A stretch of 32,312 bases of DNA from an uncultured Desulfobacterium sp. GTDB lineage: Bacteria > Desulfobacterota > Desulfobacteria > Desulfobacterales > Desulfobacteraceae. The position numbers and the translations under genes were made by a program. Position 1 is the first letter of the stretch; every line of letters starts with the position of its first letter. Shown piece after piece: positions 14,041-22,676 of the stretch. The stretch covers positions 1-32,312 of the forward strand of contig CAKZLA010000544.1 in NCBI GenBank assembly GCA_937124525.1, read 5' to 3'. The notes beneath the pieces are model-generated. The model was given only the letters and a program-made list of their open reading frames with translations. It searched no databases and was not told where the DNA came from.

Positions 14041-15687
14041 ATGTCTGACGAACTTAAACCCGATGAATTACTGGACAAGGTAGACCACACCCCTTCCCAG
14101 GGCAGCTGGATGAGTGAATCTGTCCAGATCCGGCCCGGCATGTACTGCTATGCAGCCAAGGCCGAGAGTGTGGAAACCCTTGGCCTTCCCAATGCCCGAT
14201 CATGGAATCCCATGGAAGCGGACTGGAAACTGCCGGAAAACTGGCAGGAAATCATCCACAACGGCATCAAGGAACGCCTGGAAAAATTCAGAACCTTCAA
14301 AATTTTCATGGACGTATGCGTTCGATGCGGTGCCTGTGCAGATAAATGCCATTTTTTCCTTGGCACCGGTGATCCAAAAAACATGCCGGTACTTAGAGCT
14401 GAGCTTTTGCGATCGGTGTACAGAAACGATTTCACCACAGTGGGAAAACTTCTCCAGAAAATCCCCGGAGGAGACAAACTGGGCGGTGGCAGACCCCTTA
14501 CCCTGGACGTACTCAAAGAGTGGTGGTACTATTTTTTCCAATGTACTGAATGCCGGAGATGCTCGGTTTTCTGCCCCTATGGCATTGACACCGCAGAAAT
14601 CACCATCATGGGTCGGGAGCTCTTGAACCTCCTGGGTCTTAACATTGACTGGATCGCCACCCCGGTATCCAACTGTTACCAGACCGGTAACCACCTGGGG
14701 ATTCAGCCCCATGCATTCAAAGACATGCTTGATTTCTTCACCGAAGACATTGAAGAGATCACCGGCATTGATGTGGCCCCCCAGTTCAACAAAAAAGGGG
14801 CGGACATTCTTTTTATCACCCCCTCGGGTGATGTGTTTGCCGATCCTGGCACCTATACCTGTCAGGGGTACATGATTCTGTTCAAGTATCTCAAAGACAA
14901 ATATGACCTGGATGTCACCTGGAGTACCTATGCCTCCGAGGGTGGTAACTTTGGTTTTTTCACCTCCCATGAGACCATGAAACGTCTTAACGCCAAAATG
15001 TACGCAGAAGCCAAACGTCTGGGCGTAAAATGGATTCTTGGTGGAGAATGCGGCCACATGTGGCGGGTGATCAACCAGTACATGGACACCATGAACGGCC
15101 CTGCTGACTTCCTGGAAGAGCCGGTGAACCCCATAACAGGCACCAAGTTTGAAAATGCCAAATCCACCAAAATGGTTCACATCACTGAATTCACGGCGGA
15201 TTTGATCAAACATGGTAAGCTGGAGCTGGATAAGAGCCGTAATGCCAACCGGATCATGACCTTCCATGATTCGTGCAACCCTGCAAGGGGCATGGGACTT
15301 CTGGACGAACCCCGGTATATCATTGAAAATGTATGCGACAACTTCTATGAAATGCCCATCAACACCATCCGGGAACAGACCTTCTGCTGCGGCAGTGGCG
15401 CCGGACTCAATGCCGGTGAAAATATTGAGCTTAGAATGACAGGAGGTCTGCCAAGGGCCAATGCCGTAAAATATGTCCATGAGAAGTTTGGTGTAAACAC
15501 TCTTGGTACCATCTGTGCCATCGACCGGGCTGCCCTGTCTACCTTGATGGAGTACTGGGTGCCCGATGTTGAAGTTTATGGTATCCACGAACTGGTTGGA
15601 AACGCCCTGATTCTGCCGGGTGAGCAGGAAAGAGAGATGGATCTGCGAATGGAACCACTACCCGACAAGGAGGAAGCAGATGAGTAA
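14041..15687 (+). CDS. dsrK: DsrK, HdrD-like iron-sulfur subunit
   Basis: 548 aa, cytoplasmic. It resembles the catalytic HdrD subunit of heterodisulfide reductase and is thought to act on DsrC, the sulfur carrier of dissimilatory sulfite reductase. Two [4Fe-4S] ferredoxin motifs are complete: C93-C96-C99-C103 and C168-C171-C174-C178. The C-terminal half carries the cysteine-rich CCG-type elements: C337 in GGECGHMW, C412 in DSCNPARGMG and the C449-C450 pair in FCCGSGAG. These fit a noncubane [4Fe-4S] catalytic cluster. No membrane segment is present. The 3' end overlaps the dsrJ start by 8 bp. Confidence 0.97.
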   Translation: MSDELKPDELLDKVDHTPSQGSWMSESVQIRPGMYCYAAKAESVETLGLPNARSWNPMEADWKLPENWQEIIHNGIKERLEKFRTFKIFMDVCVRCGACADKCHFFLGTGDPKNMPVLRAELLRSVYRNDFTTVGKLLQKIPGGDKLGGGRPLTLDVLKEWWYYFFQCTECRRCSVFCPYGIDTAEITIMGRELLNLLGLNIDWIATPVSNCYQTGNHLGIQPHAFKDMLDFFTEDIEEITGIDVAPQFNKKGADILFITPSGDVFADPGTYTCQGYMILFKYLKDKYDLDVTWSTYASEGGNFGFFTSHETMKRLNAKMYAEAKRLGVKWILGGECGHMWRVINQYMDTMNGPADFLEEPVNPITGTKFENAKSTKMVHITEFTADLIKHGKLELDKSRNANRIMTFHDSCNPARGMGLLDEPRYIIENVCDNFYEMPINTIREQTFCCGSGAGLNAGENIELRMTGGLPRANAVKYVHEKFGVNTLGTICAIDRAALSTLMEYWVPDVEVYGIHELVGNALILPGEQEREMDLRMEPLPDKEEADE

Positions 15688-16075
15688 AAATGCAATTATG
15701 GCAGGTCTTGTGGTGTTTGTTGCCATGGCACTGCTCCCTTTCTGGTACAATATAGGCGGCAGCAGTGCAGCGCCGGAACCAGAACTTTCGGCAAAGGCAA
15801 AAGCTGCCAAAAAATGTGTTCTGGATAAATATGACATGCGGGCCAACCACATGTCTCTGCTGGATGAATGGCGGGATTCTGTGGTAAGAGATGCAGACAG
15901 AATGTATGAAGGCACCAACGGAAAAGCCTTTCAGATGAGCCTCTCCACCGGTGAAGAATCCTGCCTTGGATGCCACACGGACAAGGAAAAATTCTGCGAC
16001 AAATGTCATACATACGCCTCAGTGGATCCCTATTGCTGGGAGTGCCACACAACACCCAAGGAGATTAACCAATGA
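15680..16075 (+). CDS. dsrJ: DsrJ, periplasmic trihaem cytochrome c
   Basis: 131 aa. An uncleaved N-terminal membrane anchor or signal (about 5-23) is followed by a periplasmic domain with three CXXCH haem-attachment sites: C95-C98-H99, C106-C109-H110 and C119-C122-H123. C46 (KKCVLDKYDMR) corresponds in position to the cysteine proposed as an unusual His/Cys haem ligand in DsrJ of Allochromatium. The ATG at 15680 is chosen because AAGGAGG lies 7 nt upstream and the signal begins there; a longer frame from 15620 would add an implausible charged extension inside dsrK. Its stop overlaps the dsrO start (ATGA, 16072-16075). Confidence 0.96.
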   Translation: MSKNAIMAGLVVFVAMALLPFWYNIGGSSAAPEPELSAKAKAAKKCVLDKYDMRANHMSLLDEWRDSVVRDADRMYEGTNGKAFQMSLSTGEESCLGCHTDKEKFCDKCHTYASVDPYCWECHTTPKEINQ

Positions 16076-16890
16076 AAAAAAGCAGAAGAAGCTTTCTCAA
16101 AGCAGCGGGTGTTACTGCGCTGGGCATTGGTGCGGCTCCGGCAATAAAGGCCGTTGCCTCATCCGGCTCCGTTGCGGCACCGGTGAAGACCAAAAAAGCC
16201 GAGGCCCTCACCGCCAAGCGATGGGGCATGGTCATTGACACCAATAAAATCACCGATGAAGTTGCCGAAAACATTGTCCATGCCTGTCGTAAGGCCCACA
16301 ATGTTCCGGATTTTGACCATGAGCCCGATGCCGAGAAATACCCCAACACCCGACCGGTGAATAAAACCCAGGAAATCAAATGGATCTGGGAAGAACATTT
16401 TGAGCATGCCTTCCCGGATAAGGAAGATGAATTCCTTGCTGAAAGATTCAGACATCTTCCCTTTCTGGTCACATGCAACCATTGCAAAAATGCCCCTTGC
16501 GTCCAGGCATGTCCTACCCAGGCCACCTTTAAACGGGAAGACGGCATTGTGATCATGGACTTTCACCGCTGCATTGGCTGTCGGTTCTGCATGGCAGCAT
16601 GCCCCTTTGGTTCCAGAAGCTTTAACTTCAGGGACCCACGGCCCTTTATAGAAGAGGTCAACCCTGACTTTCCCACCCGGACCAAGGGGGTGGTGGAAAA
16701 ATGCAATCTCTGTGCAGAACGTCTGGCCAAGGGCCAGCAACCAGCCTGTGCAGAGGTGTCTGAAGGCGCCATCACCGTGGGTGATCTTGAAGATCCCGCC
16801 TCCAAGGTCAGAGAACTTCTGGCTGAAAACTATGCAATCCGACGTAAGCAGGAGCTTGGTACCGAGCCCTCTGTTTACTATATCATGTAA
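16072..16890 (+). CDS. dsrO: DsrO, Tat-exported ferredoxin-like iron-sulfur subunit
   Basis: 272 aa. The N-terminus MKKSRRSFLKAAGVTALGIG is a twin-arginine signal with an Ala-rich cleavage region near residue 30, so the protein acts in the periplasm. Cysteine groups for iron-sulfur clusters are C135-C138-C143-C147, C167-C170-C173-C177 and C201-C204-C216. In the third group the position of the usual fourth cysteine is serine (ACAEVS), which may be a family trait or indicate a different cluster. It probably relays electrons between DsrJ haems and DsrP. It overlaps dsrJ by 4 bp and is followed 11 nt later by dsrP. Confidence 0.96.
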   Translation: MKKSRRSFLKAAGVTALGIGAAPAIKAVASSGSVAAPVKTKKAEALTAKRWGMVIDTNKITDEVAENIVHACRKAHNVPDFDHEPDAEKYPNTRPVNKTQEIKWIWEEHFEHAFPDKEDEFLAERFRHLPFLVTCNHCKNAPCVQACPTQATFKREDGIVIMDFHRCIGCRFCMAACPFGSRSFNFRDPRPFIEEVNPDFPTRTKGVVEKCNLCAERLAKGQQPACAEVSEGAITVGDLEDPASKVRELLAENYAIRRKQELGTEPSVYYIM

Positions 16891-16901
16891 GAGAGGCACG
16901 T

Positions 16902-18059
16902 ATGCTTGAAATAGCTATTAAAGGAAGCAAAAAGTACTGGATATGGCTGGGGCTGCTCCTCGCTGTCATGACTGTGGCCTTTATCGTATATATAGATCAG
17001 TTCATGAACGGATTGATGATCACCGGCATGAGCCGGGATGTCTCCTGGGGATTTTACATTGCCAACTTTACCTATCTTGTGGGAGTTGCCGCAGGAGGGG
17101 TCATGGTGGTAATTCCTTACTATCTCCATGACTATGAAAAATTCCACAGAATTACCATTCTGGGTGAATTTCTGGCCGTGGCATCCTTGATCATGTGCCT
17201 GCTGTTCATCGTTGTGGATCTTGGACAACCCGTGCGCATGCTCAATGTGCTGCTCTACCCCACCCCCCACTCCATGCTGTTCTGGGACATGTGTGTTCTT
17301 AACGGCTATCTGTTTTTGAACATTGTCATTGGATGGAAGGTGCTGGAAGCAGAAAGAAATCAAGTAAAACCACCGGCATGGACCACCCCATTGATTTACC
17401 TGTCCATTCCCTTTGCCATCGGCATCCACACCGTCACCGCATATCTGTACTGTGGTCTTCCGGGAAGGGGCTTCTGGCTGACGGCCATCTTGGCACCAAG
17501 ATTCCTGGCATCGGCCTTTGCCGCAGGTCCGTCTGTGCTGATCCTGCTTTGCTACCTGATTCGGAAAATCAGCAAATTTGATCCGGGCTGGGAAGCCATC
17601 CAGACCCTGTCAAAAATTGTGTGTTATGCACTGATTGCCAATGTGTTTTTCTTTTTGTGTGAAGTATTTGTGGTCTTTTACAGCAAAATACCCGGCCACA
17701 TGTCCCATATTCAGTATCTGTTTTTTGGACTCCACGGCCACAACGCCCTGGTGCCCTGGATGTGGACATCCATCACACTGATGTTCATTGGTATTGCACT
17801 GACCGTGGTACCGGCATTTAGAAGCAATAAGACTCTGCTTCCCTATACCTGTGCCATGATTATCATTGGTACCTGGATTGACAAGAGCCTTGGCATGATC
17901 TCCGGTGGTTTTGTTCCCAACCCCCTGCACCATGTAACAGAGTATGCCCCCACCTTTAAAGAGGTTATTATTACTCTGGGTGTTTTTGCCACAGGGTTTC
18001 TAATTCTCACCATCCTGTTCAAGCTTGCCACCACCGTTAAGGAGGAGGTAAGGGGATAA
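16902..18059 (+). CDS. dsrP: DsrP, NrfD-like integral membrane subunit
   Basis: 385 aa with about ten hydrophobic membrane segments, consistent with the NrfD/PsrC family that exchanges electrons with menaquinone. Family features seen are the first segment followed by GMSRDVSWGFYIANFTYLVG, the loop around DLGQPVRMLNVLLYPTPHS, and FWDMCVLNGYLF. DsrP together with DsrO and DsrJ forms the second quinone-linked module of the complex. It is the last dsr gene here, and an intrinsic terminator lies about 140 nt downstream. AGAGAGG upstream of the ATG serves as ribosome binding site. Confidence 0.97.
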   Translation: MLEIAIKGSKKYWIWLGLLLAVMTVAFIVYIDQFMNGLMITGMSRDVSWGFYIANFTYLVGVAAGGVMVVIPYYLHDYEKFHRITILGEFLAVASLIMCLLFIVVDLGQPVRMLNVLLYPTPHSMLFWDMCVLNGYLFLNIVIGWKVLEAERNQVKPPAWTTPLIYLSIPFAIGIHTVTAYLYCGLPGRGFWLTAILAPRFLASAFAAGPSVLILLCYLIRKISKFDPGWEAIQTLSKIVCYALIANVFFFLCEVFVVFYSKIPGHMSHIQYLFFGLHGHNALVPWMWTSITLMFIGIALTVVPAFRSNKTLLPYTCAMIIIGTWIDKSLGMISGGFVPNPLHHVTEYAPTFKEVIITLGVFATGFLILTILFKLATTVKEEVRG

Positions 18060-18201
18060 TTTTCCCACCACTTTTCATTTAAGGGGTGAGGGTTTAATCA
18101 TAAGCTGGAGTACATCCTGGTGTTCACAGGCATATCAAACATATCAACGATTGAGTTCCACATATGAATTAAATACTCGCCCCTGGAAAAATGATCCAAT
18201 G

Positions 18202-18233
18202 CGGGGTGCCCTTTCCAGGGGCATCCCGTTTTT
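18202..18233 (+). terminator. Intrinsic terminator of the dsr operon with competing hairpin
   Basis: CGGGGTGCCC (18202-18211), loop TTTCCA, GGGCATCCCG (18219-18228) makes a 10-bp stem with one G-U pair, followed by TTTTT (18229-18233). An upstream arm GCCCCTGGAAA (18179-18189) is perfectly complementary to 18212-18222. It would capture the terminator loop and part of its 3' arm, so the two folds are mutually exclusive. This resembles an attenuator, but it could be coincidence of a G/C-rich site. Confidence 0.75.
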
Positions 18234-18265
18234 CAAACAGGTCTTTTCAAGGAAAAAGAAACGGC

Positions 18266-20977
18266 ATGGGTGACCCACTGAAAAAAATACGGCATTTTGC
18301 TTGGAAGGGTATCCTTCCCAAGTTTACTTCACAGGATCAATCGCTCTACCAGAGACTCAATATTATTTTCGGGTTCTTTTTCCTTATCCCCACCTTTGGT
18401 CTGCTCTACTTCCTCATCACCTATGATCTACTTTCAGATCAATATGTTCCCCATTTTTTTGTCCTCTTTCTTATTTGCTCCCTTGCCGGATTCATCACCT
18501 TGAGGGTGGTGTTTGAAAAAATTGCAAAATTATCAAATGGGTTTACCCGGACACTTAAAGCAGAATTTGAGTCCAACGGTATCCGAAAAGGGGCCGACGA
18601 GGTGGAAAACATCTCCAAGTCCTTTACCCTTTTTGAACGACAACTTAATAAAACATTTTCCCAGCTTGAACAAAAAATTTCAGAAATTGCCATCCTTAAA
18701 GAATTATCCGATCTATGCTATGTCACCTTTGACCCGGAAGAACTCCTCTACGTCACATTGGAACGGGGATTAAAAATTACAAACGCCGACATTGGATCCA
18801 TTTTAATTCTTGAAAACAAACCCAATAAACATTTTGTAGTAAAGGCGAGCATCGGGTTGGGCCAACACTTGAGCATCGGAGACACCGTTGAATTTCAAAC
18901 CAGCATCGCCAAATATGCCATCATCAATAAAGCGCCCTTTGTGGTGGAAAACATAGAAAAAGATACCCGCCTTGGGCCTTTGGTGAATAAATCCCAATAT
19001 GGGTCCAAATCCTTTGTGTGCATGCCCATTAAAACCATCCGAGATATCATCGGTGTCATGACCCTGTCCCGGAAATCCAATGACTCGATTTTCACCTCCG
19101 AAGATATAGAAAGCCTGATCCCCCTGGTTTCTAACTCCGCCTTTACCTATGAAAATTTAAGACTCCTCAATGAAATTGACACTGCCGCCCAAGCAGAGCA
19201 TGCCACGGGCCATTTGATCAATACCGTCAACTCCAGCATGCGGGGCATAGAGCTGTATCAAACGCTTCTAAAAGACACCCTCAGCATAGTTCCCCTCCAG
19301 GGAGCCGTGCTCATGGCAAATGACCTGTCCGACGGAGAGACCATCACCGTTGTGGATTTCTTTTCCAAAAACAAAACAAATATTCAACGGGGACAGGTTT
19401 ATACCTGTAAAGAATCCATTCTGGAACGTCTATTCATCCAGGGAGATTCCACCCTCATAGTAAATCTCCATGAAGAGTTAAATTCCCCCGTGGAAGAAAG
19501 TCTGTTTTTAAGCCATGGCGGCACCTCCGGGCTAATTCACCCCCTGATGAGTTCAGGAAAACTCACCGGATGTTTTGCGTTTATTTTCAAAACCCATAAA
19601 GAGGCTTTGGAATACCACGAACTCACCCGGAAAATATCCAATCTCTTTTCCCTTGCCATGGAAAAGACAACCCTGTCTCTGGCCGCCCGGCAACGGGCCA
19701 GTGAGCTTGCAACCATAAGGCAGATCGGAAGTGTGCTGGCCTCATCCACCTTTGACATTGAACAGGTTCTCTCCTTTACCATGGACATGATCCGGGTGGC
19801 ATTAAAGGTGGAAGCAGGATCCCTGCTCCTTATTGAGGAAAAACAACTCAAGGTGAAAACCGCCTTTAATGTGATCCTGAAACAGACAACAGATTTCACT
19901 GTAAAACTGGGCCAGGGAATTGCTGGCTATGTTGCCTCCAAGGGAGACTGTCTCATTGAAAATGATGTTCAATCCTCATCCATGTTTTTTTCAGCCATTG
20001 ACGATAACACGGGGTTTACCACCCGATCGGCCCTGTGCGTTCCCATGATTGCCCAGGGTCAGGTGATCGGTGTCATTGAGGTGATCAATAAAATAAATGG
20101 TAATTTTGTGGCAGATGACCAGCAACTTCTCCAGGCCATTGCCTCGTCGGTGAGTATTGCCATTGAAAACTCCCGGCTCTACAAAGAAACCTTGTTCATT
20201 GCCGAAAAGGAACGGGGAATTCGCCAGATTTTCCAGAAATTCGTTCCCAAGGAAATTGTCAATAAAATTGTCCATGGAGACACCAATGAACAGCACCTCA
20301 TGGAGGAGTTCAAAACCGTCACCCTCCTGAACATTGACCTGAGAAATTTTTCAAAACTGGCCAACACCATTGGTCCCCAGAAAACCGTTTTTGTCCTGAA
20401 TCATTTTTTTTCCGTCATGGGGGAAATTATTTTTTCCCACCAGGGAATTGTGGATAAATACCTGGGAGACGGTTTTCTGGCCCTGTTTGGCGCCCCCATT
20501 GCCACCATTTCCGATGCGGACAATGCCGTTTCTGCGGCCGTTGAAATGAAAGCAGCCCTGGGTGACATCAAGGACTATTTAAAGGAAAAAATTGATATTA
20601 CATTGAGTATGGGTATCAGTATCCACACAGGAGAGGTGGTGGTGGGCAACATCGGCTTTGATAAAAAAATGGATTACACCGTCATCGGAGATGCCGTGAA
20701 TTCAGTTTTCGGTATCCAGGACCTGACCAAAAAGACACCGGACAGTATCCTTATTTCAGAAAAAACCATGAAGGCCATGCGCTATTCCGTGAAGGTCAAT
20801 GAAATTGATGTTCCCCTGGATGCACCGAAGGTGGGGAATATCAGAGTGTTTGAACTGCTGTCACTGACCTCACCCCAAAGCGCATCCCCCCCCACTTCAA
20901 TAAAATCAAACCCTTCCCGTGCCACCACTGCCCAGGAAGTCAGCCTGTTGTTGCAGGATTTCCCCCCCGCAGAGTAA
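18266..20977 (+). CDS. Membrane-anchored multi-GAF class III nucleotide cyclase-like protein
   Basis: 903 aa. Two N-terminal membrane segments (about 27-50 and 59-78) lead to a HAMP-like/coiled region (about 80-145), then GAF domains (about 150-290, a weaker one about 310-455, and a clear one about 475-640) and a class III adenylate/guanylate cyclase domain (about 685-850). Metal-binding aspartates are present (D691 in LLNIDLRNF, D735 in YLGDGF), as are the purine-selecting Lys (K731) and Asp (D803 in MDYTVIGD) and the ribose-binding Asn (N812). The transition-state arginine, normally four residues after that Asn, is glycine (G816). Cyclase activity is therefore uncertain. I start at 18266 (AAGGA upstream) because the longer frame from 18191 runs through the dsr terminator. 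The neighbouring dsr operon suggests only co-location. Confidence 0.88.
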   Translation: MGDPLKKIRHFAWKGILPKFTSQDQSLYQRLNIIFGFFFLIPTFGLLYFLITYDLLSDQYVPHFFVLFLICSLAGFITLRVVFEKIAKLSNGFTRTLKAEFESNGIRKGADEVENISKSFTLFERQLNKTFSQLEQKISEIAILKELSDLCYVTFDPEELLYVTLERGLKITNADIGSILILENKPNKHFVVKASIGLGQHLSIGDTVEFQTSIAKYAIINKAPFVVENIEKDTRLGPLVNKSQYGSKSFVCMPIKTIRDIIGVMTLSRKSNDSIFTSEDIESLIPLVSNSAFTYENLRLLNEIDTAAQAEHATGHLINTVNSSMRGIELYQTLLKDTLSIVPLQGAVLMANDLSDGETITVVDFFSKNKTNIQRGQVYTCKESILERLFIQGDSTLIVNLHEELNSPVEESLFLSHGGTSGLIHPLMSSGKLTGCFAFIFKTHKEALEYHELTRKISNLFSLAMEKTTLSLAARQRASELATIRQIGSVLASSTFDIEQVLSFTMDMIRVALKVEAGSLLLIEEKQLKVKTAFNVILKQTTDFTVKLGQGIAGYVASKGDCLIENDVQSSSMFFSAIDDNTGFTTRSALCVPMIAQGQVIGVIEVINKINGNFVADDQQLLQAIASSVSIAIENSRLYKETLFIAEKERGIRQIFQKFVPKEIVNKIVHGDTNEQHLMEEFKTVTLLNIDLRNFSKLANTIGPQKTVFVLNHFFSVMGEIIFSHQGIVDKYLGDGFLALFGAPIATISDADNAVSAAVEMKAALGDIKDYLKEKIDITLSMGISIHTGEVVVGNIGFDKKMDYTVIGDAVNSVFGIQDLTKKTPDSILISEKTMKAMRYSVKVNEIDVPLDAPKVGNIRVFELLSLTSPQSASPPTSIKSNPSRATTAQEVSLLLQDFPPAE

Positions 20978-21010
20978 CCCCTTTGACTCCTTTGCAATTG
21001 CTTTTTTATC

Positions 21011-21039
21011 TTGACAAAAAAGGGGGTTTACCATATTAT
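21011..21039 (+). promoter_or_regulatory. Strong sigma-70 promoter of the rplU operon
   Basis: TTGACA (21011-21016), a 17-nt spacer and TATTAT (21034-21039) give a near-consensus housekeeping promoter. Expected start is near 21046, a leader of about 50 nt before rplU. This is the only promoter of such quality seen in the following eight-gene cluster. Confidence 0.85.
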
Positions 21040-21094
21040 TTGGGATTTTAGTGTGGTGGTTACATAAGATAGATACATAAAGGAGACAAAGCGT

Positions 21095-21406
21095 ATGTAT
21101 GCAGTTATAAAGACCGGCGGAAAACAGTACAAGGTGGAAGAAGGGGATCTGCTTCGGGTGGAGAAACTTGAAGGAACTGAAGGGGCTGAAATTGATTTTG
21201 GTGACGTCCTCATGTACTCCGACGGTGAAAAAGTGACCCTGAACGGTGGTGATCTTGACAGCGTTGCTGTCAAAGGACACATTGTGGAGCAGGGTAAGGG
21301 TAAAAAAGTTCTTGTATTCAAATACAAACGGCGGAAGGGTTACCGTAAAATGAGGGGCCATCGACAGGCCTACACCGCTGTCAAAATTGATTCCATCCAG
21401 GCATAG
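21095..21406 (+). CDS. rplU: Large-subunit ribosomal protein bL21
   Basis: 103 aa, the standard length. It binds 23S rRNA early in 50S assembly. [18 protein letters not shown] is the characteristic N-terminus, and the C-terminal [16 protein letters not shown] is the family's RNA-binding signature. AAGGAGA sits 9 nt before the ATG. It opens the rplU-rpmA-obgE arrangement conserved across bacteria, directly behind the sigma-70 promoter. Confidence 0.98.
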   Translation: MYAVIKTGGKQYKVEEGDLLRVEKLEGTEGAEIDFGDVLMYSDGEKVTLNGGDLDSVAVKGHIVEQGKGKKVLVFKYKRRKGYRKMRGHRQAYTAVKIDSIQA

Positions 21407-21423
21407 ACAATAAGGAGATAGAG

Positions 21424-21678
21424 ATGTCACATAAAAAAGCAGGCGGAAGTTCAAAAAATGGTCGCGACAGTAATGCCCAGCGCCGGGGCGTCAAGGTATA
21501 TGGCGGACAGACCGTTGTTGCTGGCAATATTCTGGTAAGACAACTTGGAACCAAAATCCATCCCGGTCAGAACGTGGGAATGGGTAAAGACTACACTCTC
21601 TTTTCAAAGATCGATGGTGTTGTGGCCTATGAACGAAAGGGTCGTGACAAAAAGAGAGTCTGCGTTTATGAAGCGTGA
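21424..21678 (+). CDS. rpmA: Large-subunit ribosomal protein bL27
   Basis: 84 aa, the usual length. Its N-terminal tail reaches the peptidyl-transferase centre. [20 protein letters not shown] and the following GVK-YGGQ segment are diagnostic. The start is 17 nt after rplU with AAGGAGA upstream. Its stop codon overlaps the GTG start of obgE. There is no N-terminal extension of the Firmicutes type that needs proteolytic removal. Confidence 0.98.
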   Translation: MSHKKAGGSSKNGRDSNAQRRGVKVYGGQTVVAGNILVRQLGTKIHPGQNVGMGKDYTLFSKIDGVVAYERKGRDKKRVCVYEA

Positions 21679-22676
21679 AGTTCATAGATGAAGCAACCAT
21701 TTTCGTCAGGTCCGGCAACGGCGGACCCGGATGCGTAAGCTTCCGGAGAGAACGATTTATTGAGCGGGGCGGGCCTGACGGAGGTGATGGTGGTAACGGC
21801 GGGAGTATTATTTTAAAGACAGATCAGAGCAAAAGAACGCTTTTTGATCTTCGACGCCAGCGGATTATCCGAGCCAAGAACGGTACCCCGGGAATGGGCA
21901 GACTGCGGCACGGAAAAAATGCACCACACCAGATCATCCCTGTGCCCCCCGGCACCTTGGTCATTGATGTGGACACCGGAGAGACCATTGCAGATCTTAC
22001 CCAACCCGACCAGGAGTTCATTCTGGCCAAGGGAGGCATTGGCGGACGGGGCAATAAACGATTTTCCACATCCACCAATCGAGCCCCCCGACACGCCCAA
22101 CCCGGTATGCCAGGCGAAGAGTTCAACCTCCGATTGGAGCTGAAACTCCTTGCTGATGTGGGTCTGGTGGGACTTCCCAATGCGGGGAAATCCACCCTGG
22201 TAAGTCGACTCTCCTCGGCCCGTCCCAAGATTGCCGATTACCCCTTCACAACCCTTGCACCCTCCCTTGGAATGGTGCAGCCTCAATATGGCGAGCCCTT
22301 TGCCGTGGCTGACATTCCAGGCCTCATCGAAGGTGCCCACCAGGGTGTGGGACTTGGCATTCAATTTTTGAAACACATTGAGCGCACCGGTATTCTGGTT
22401 CATATCATTGATGTGTCTGCCATTGATCCAAATGCCCCTTTGGAAGCCTATCACCTGATCAACAAAGAGCTGGAACAGTACAGCAAGGCCCTGGGCCGAA
22501 AGCCCCAGTTGCTGGTCCTGAACAAAATAGACCTCACCGGGGCCCAGGAAAACGTGGATGCCTTTATTGCGGCACTGGGAAAAACTGATGTGATCACTCT
22601 GTCGGCGGCCACGGGAAAGGGAACCGACACGCTCAAACAGATTCTTGCAGAAAAACTCGGAAAAACAGATGGATAG
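21675..22676 (+). CDS. obgE: Obg-family GTPase involved in ribosome assembly
   Basis: 333 aa. The N-terminal glycine-rich Obg fold (about 1-157; [14 protein letters not shown], then [11 protein letters not shown]) precedes the G domain. The G domain has the G1 loop GLPNAGKST near 166, the switch I segment [13 protein letters not shown]3 DIPGLI near 213 and G4 NKID near 281. The protein associates with 50S subunits. It starts with GTG at 21675, overlapping the rpmA stop by 4 bp (GTGA), which implies translational coupling. It lacks the long C-terminal extension seen in some Obg proteins. Confidence 0.97.
   Translation: MKFIDEATIFVRSGNGGPGCVSFRRERFIERGGPDGGDGGNGGSIILKTDQSKRTLFDLRRQRIIRAKNGTPGMGRLRHGKNAPHQIIPVPPGTLVIDVDTGETIADLTQPDQEFILAKGGIGGRGNKRFSTSTNRAPRHAQPGMPGEEFNLRLELKLLADVGLVGLPNAGKSTLVSRLSSARPKIADYPFTTLAPSLGMVQPQYGEPFAVADIPGLIEGAHQGVGLGIQFLKHIERTGILVHIIDVSAIDPNAPLEAYHLINKELEQYSKALGRKPQLLVLNKIDLTGAQENVDAFIAALGKTDVITLSAATGKGTDTLKQILAEKLGKTDG

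Noticed and set aside
14200..15588. 462-codon frame antisense to dsrK
   Set aside because: It is a shadow of the strongly conserved dsrK coding sequence.
15620..15679. Upstream start for dsrJ inside dsrK
   Set aside because: It adds a charged stretch before the membrane signal; the ATG at 15680 has a strong AAGGAGG.
18191..18265. N-terminal extension of the cyclase-like protein
   Set aside because: The extra codons run through the dsr terminator hairpin; the internal ATG at 18266 is a better start.
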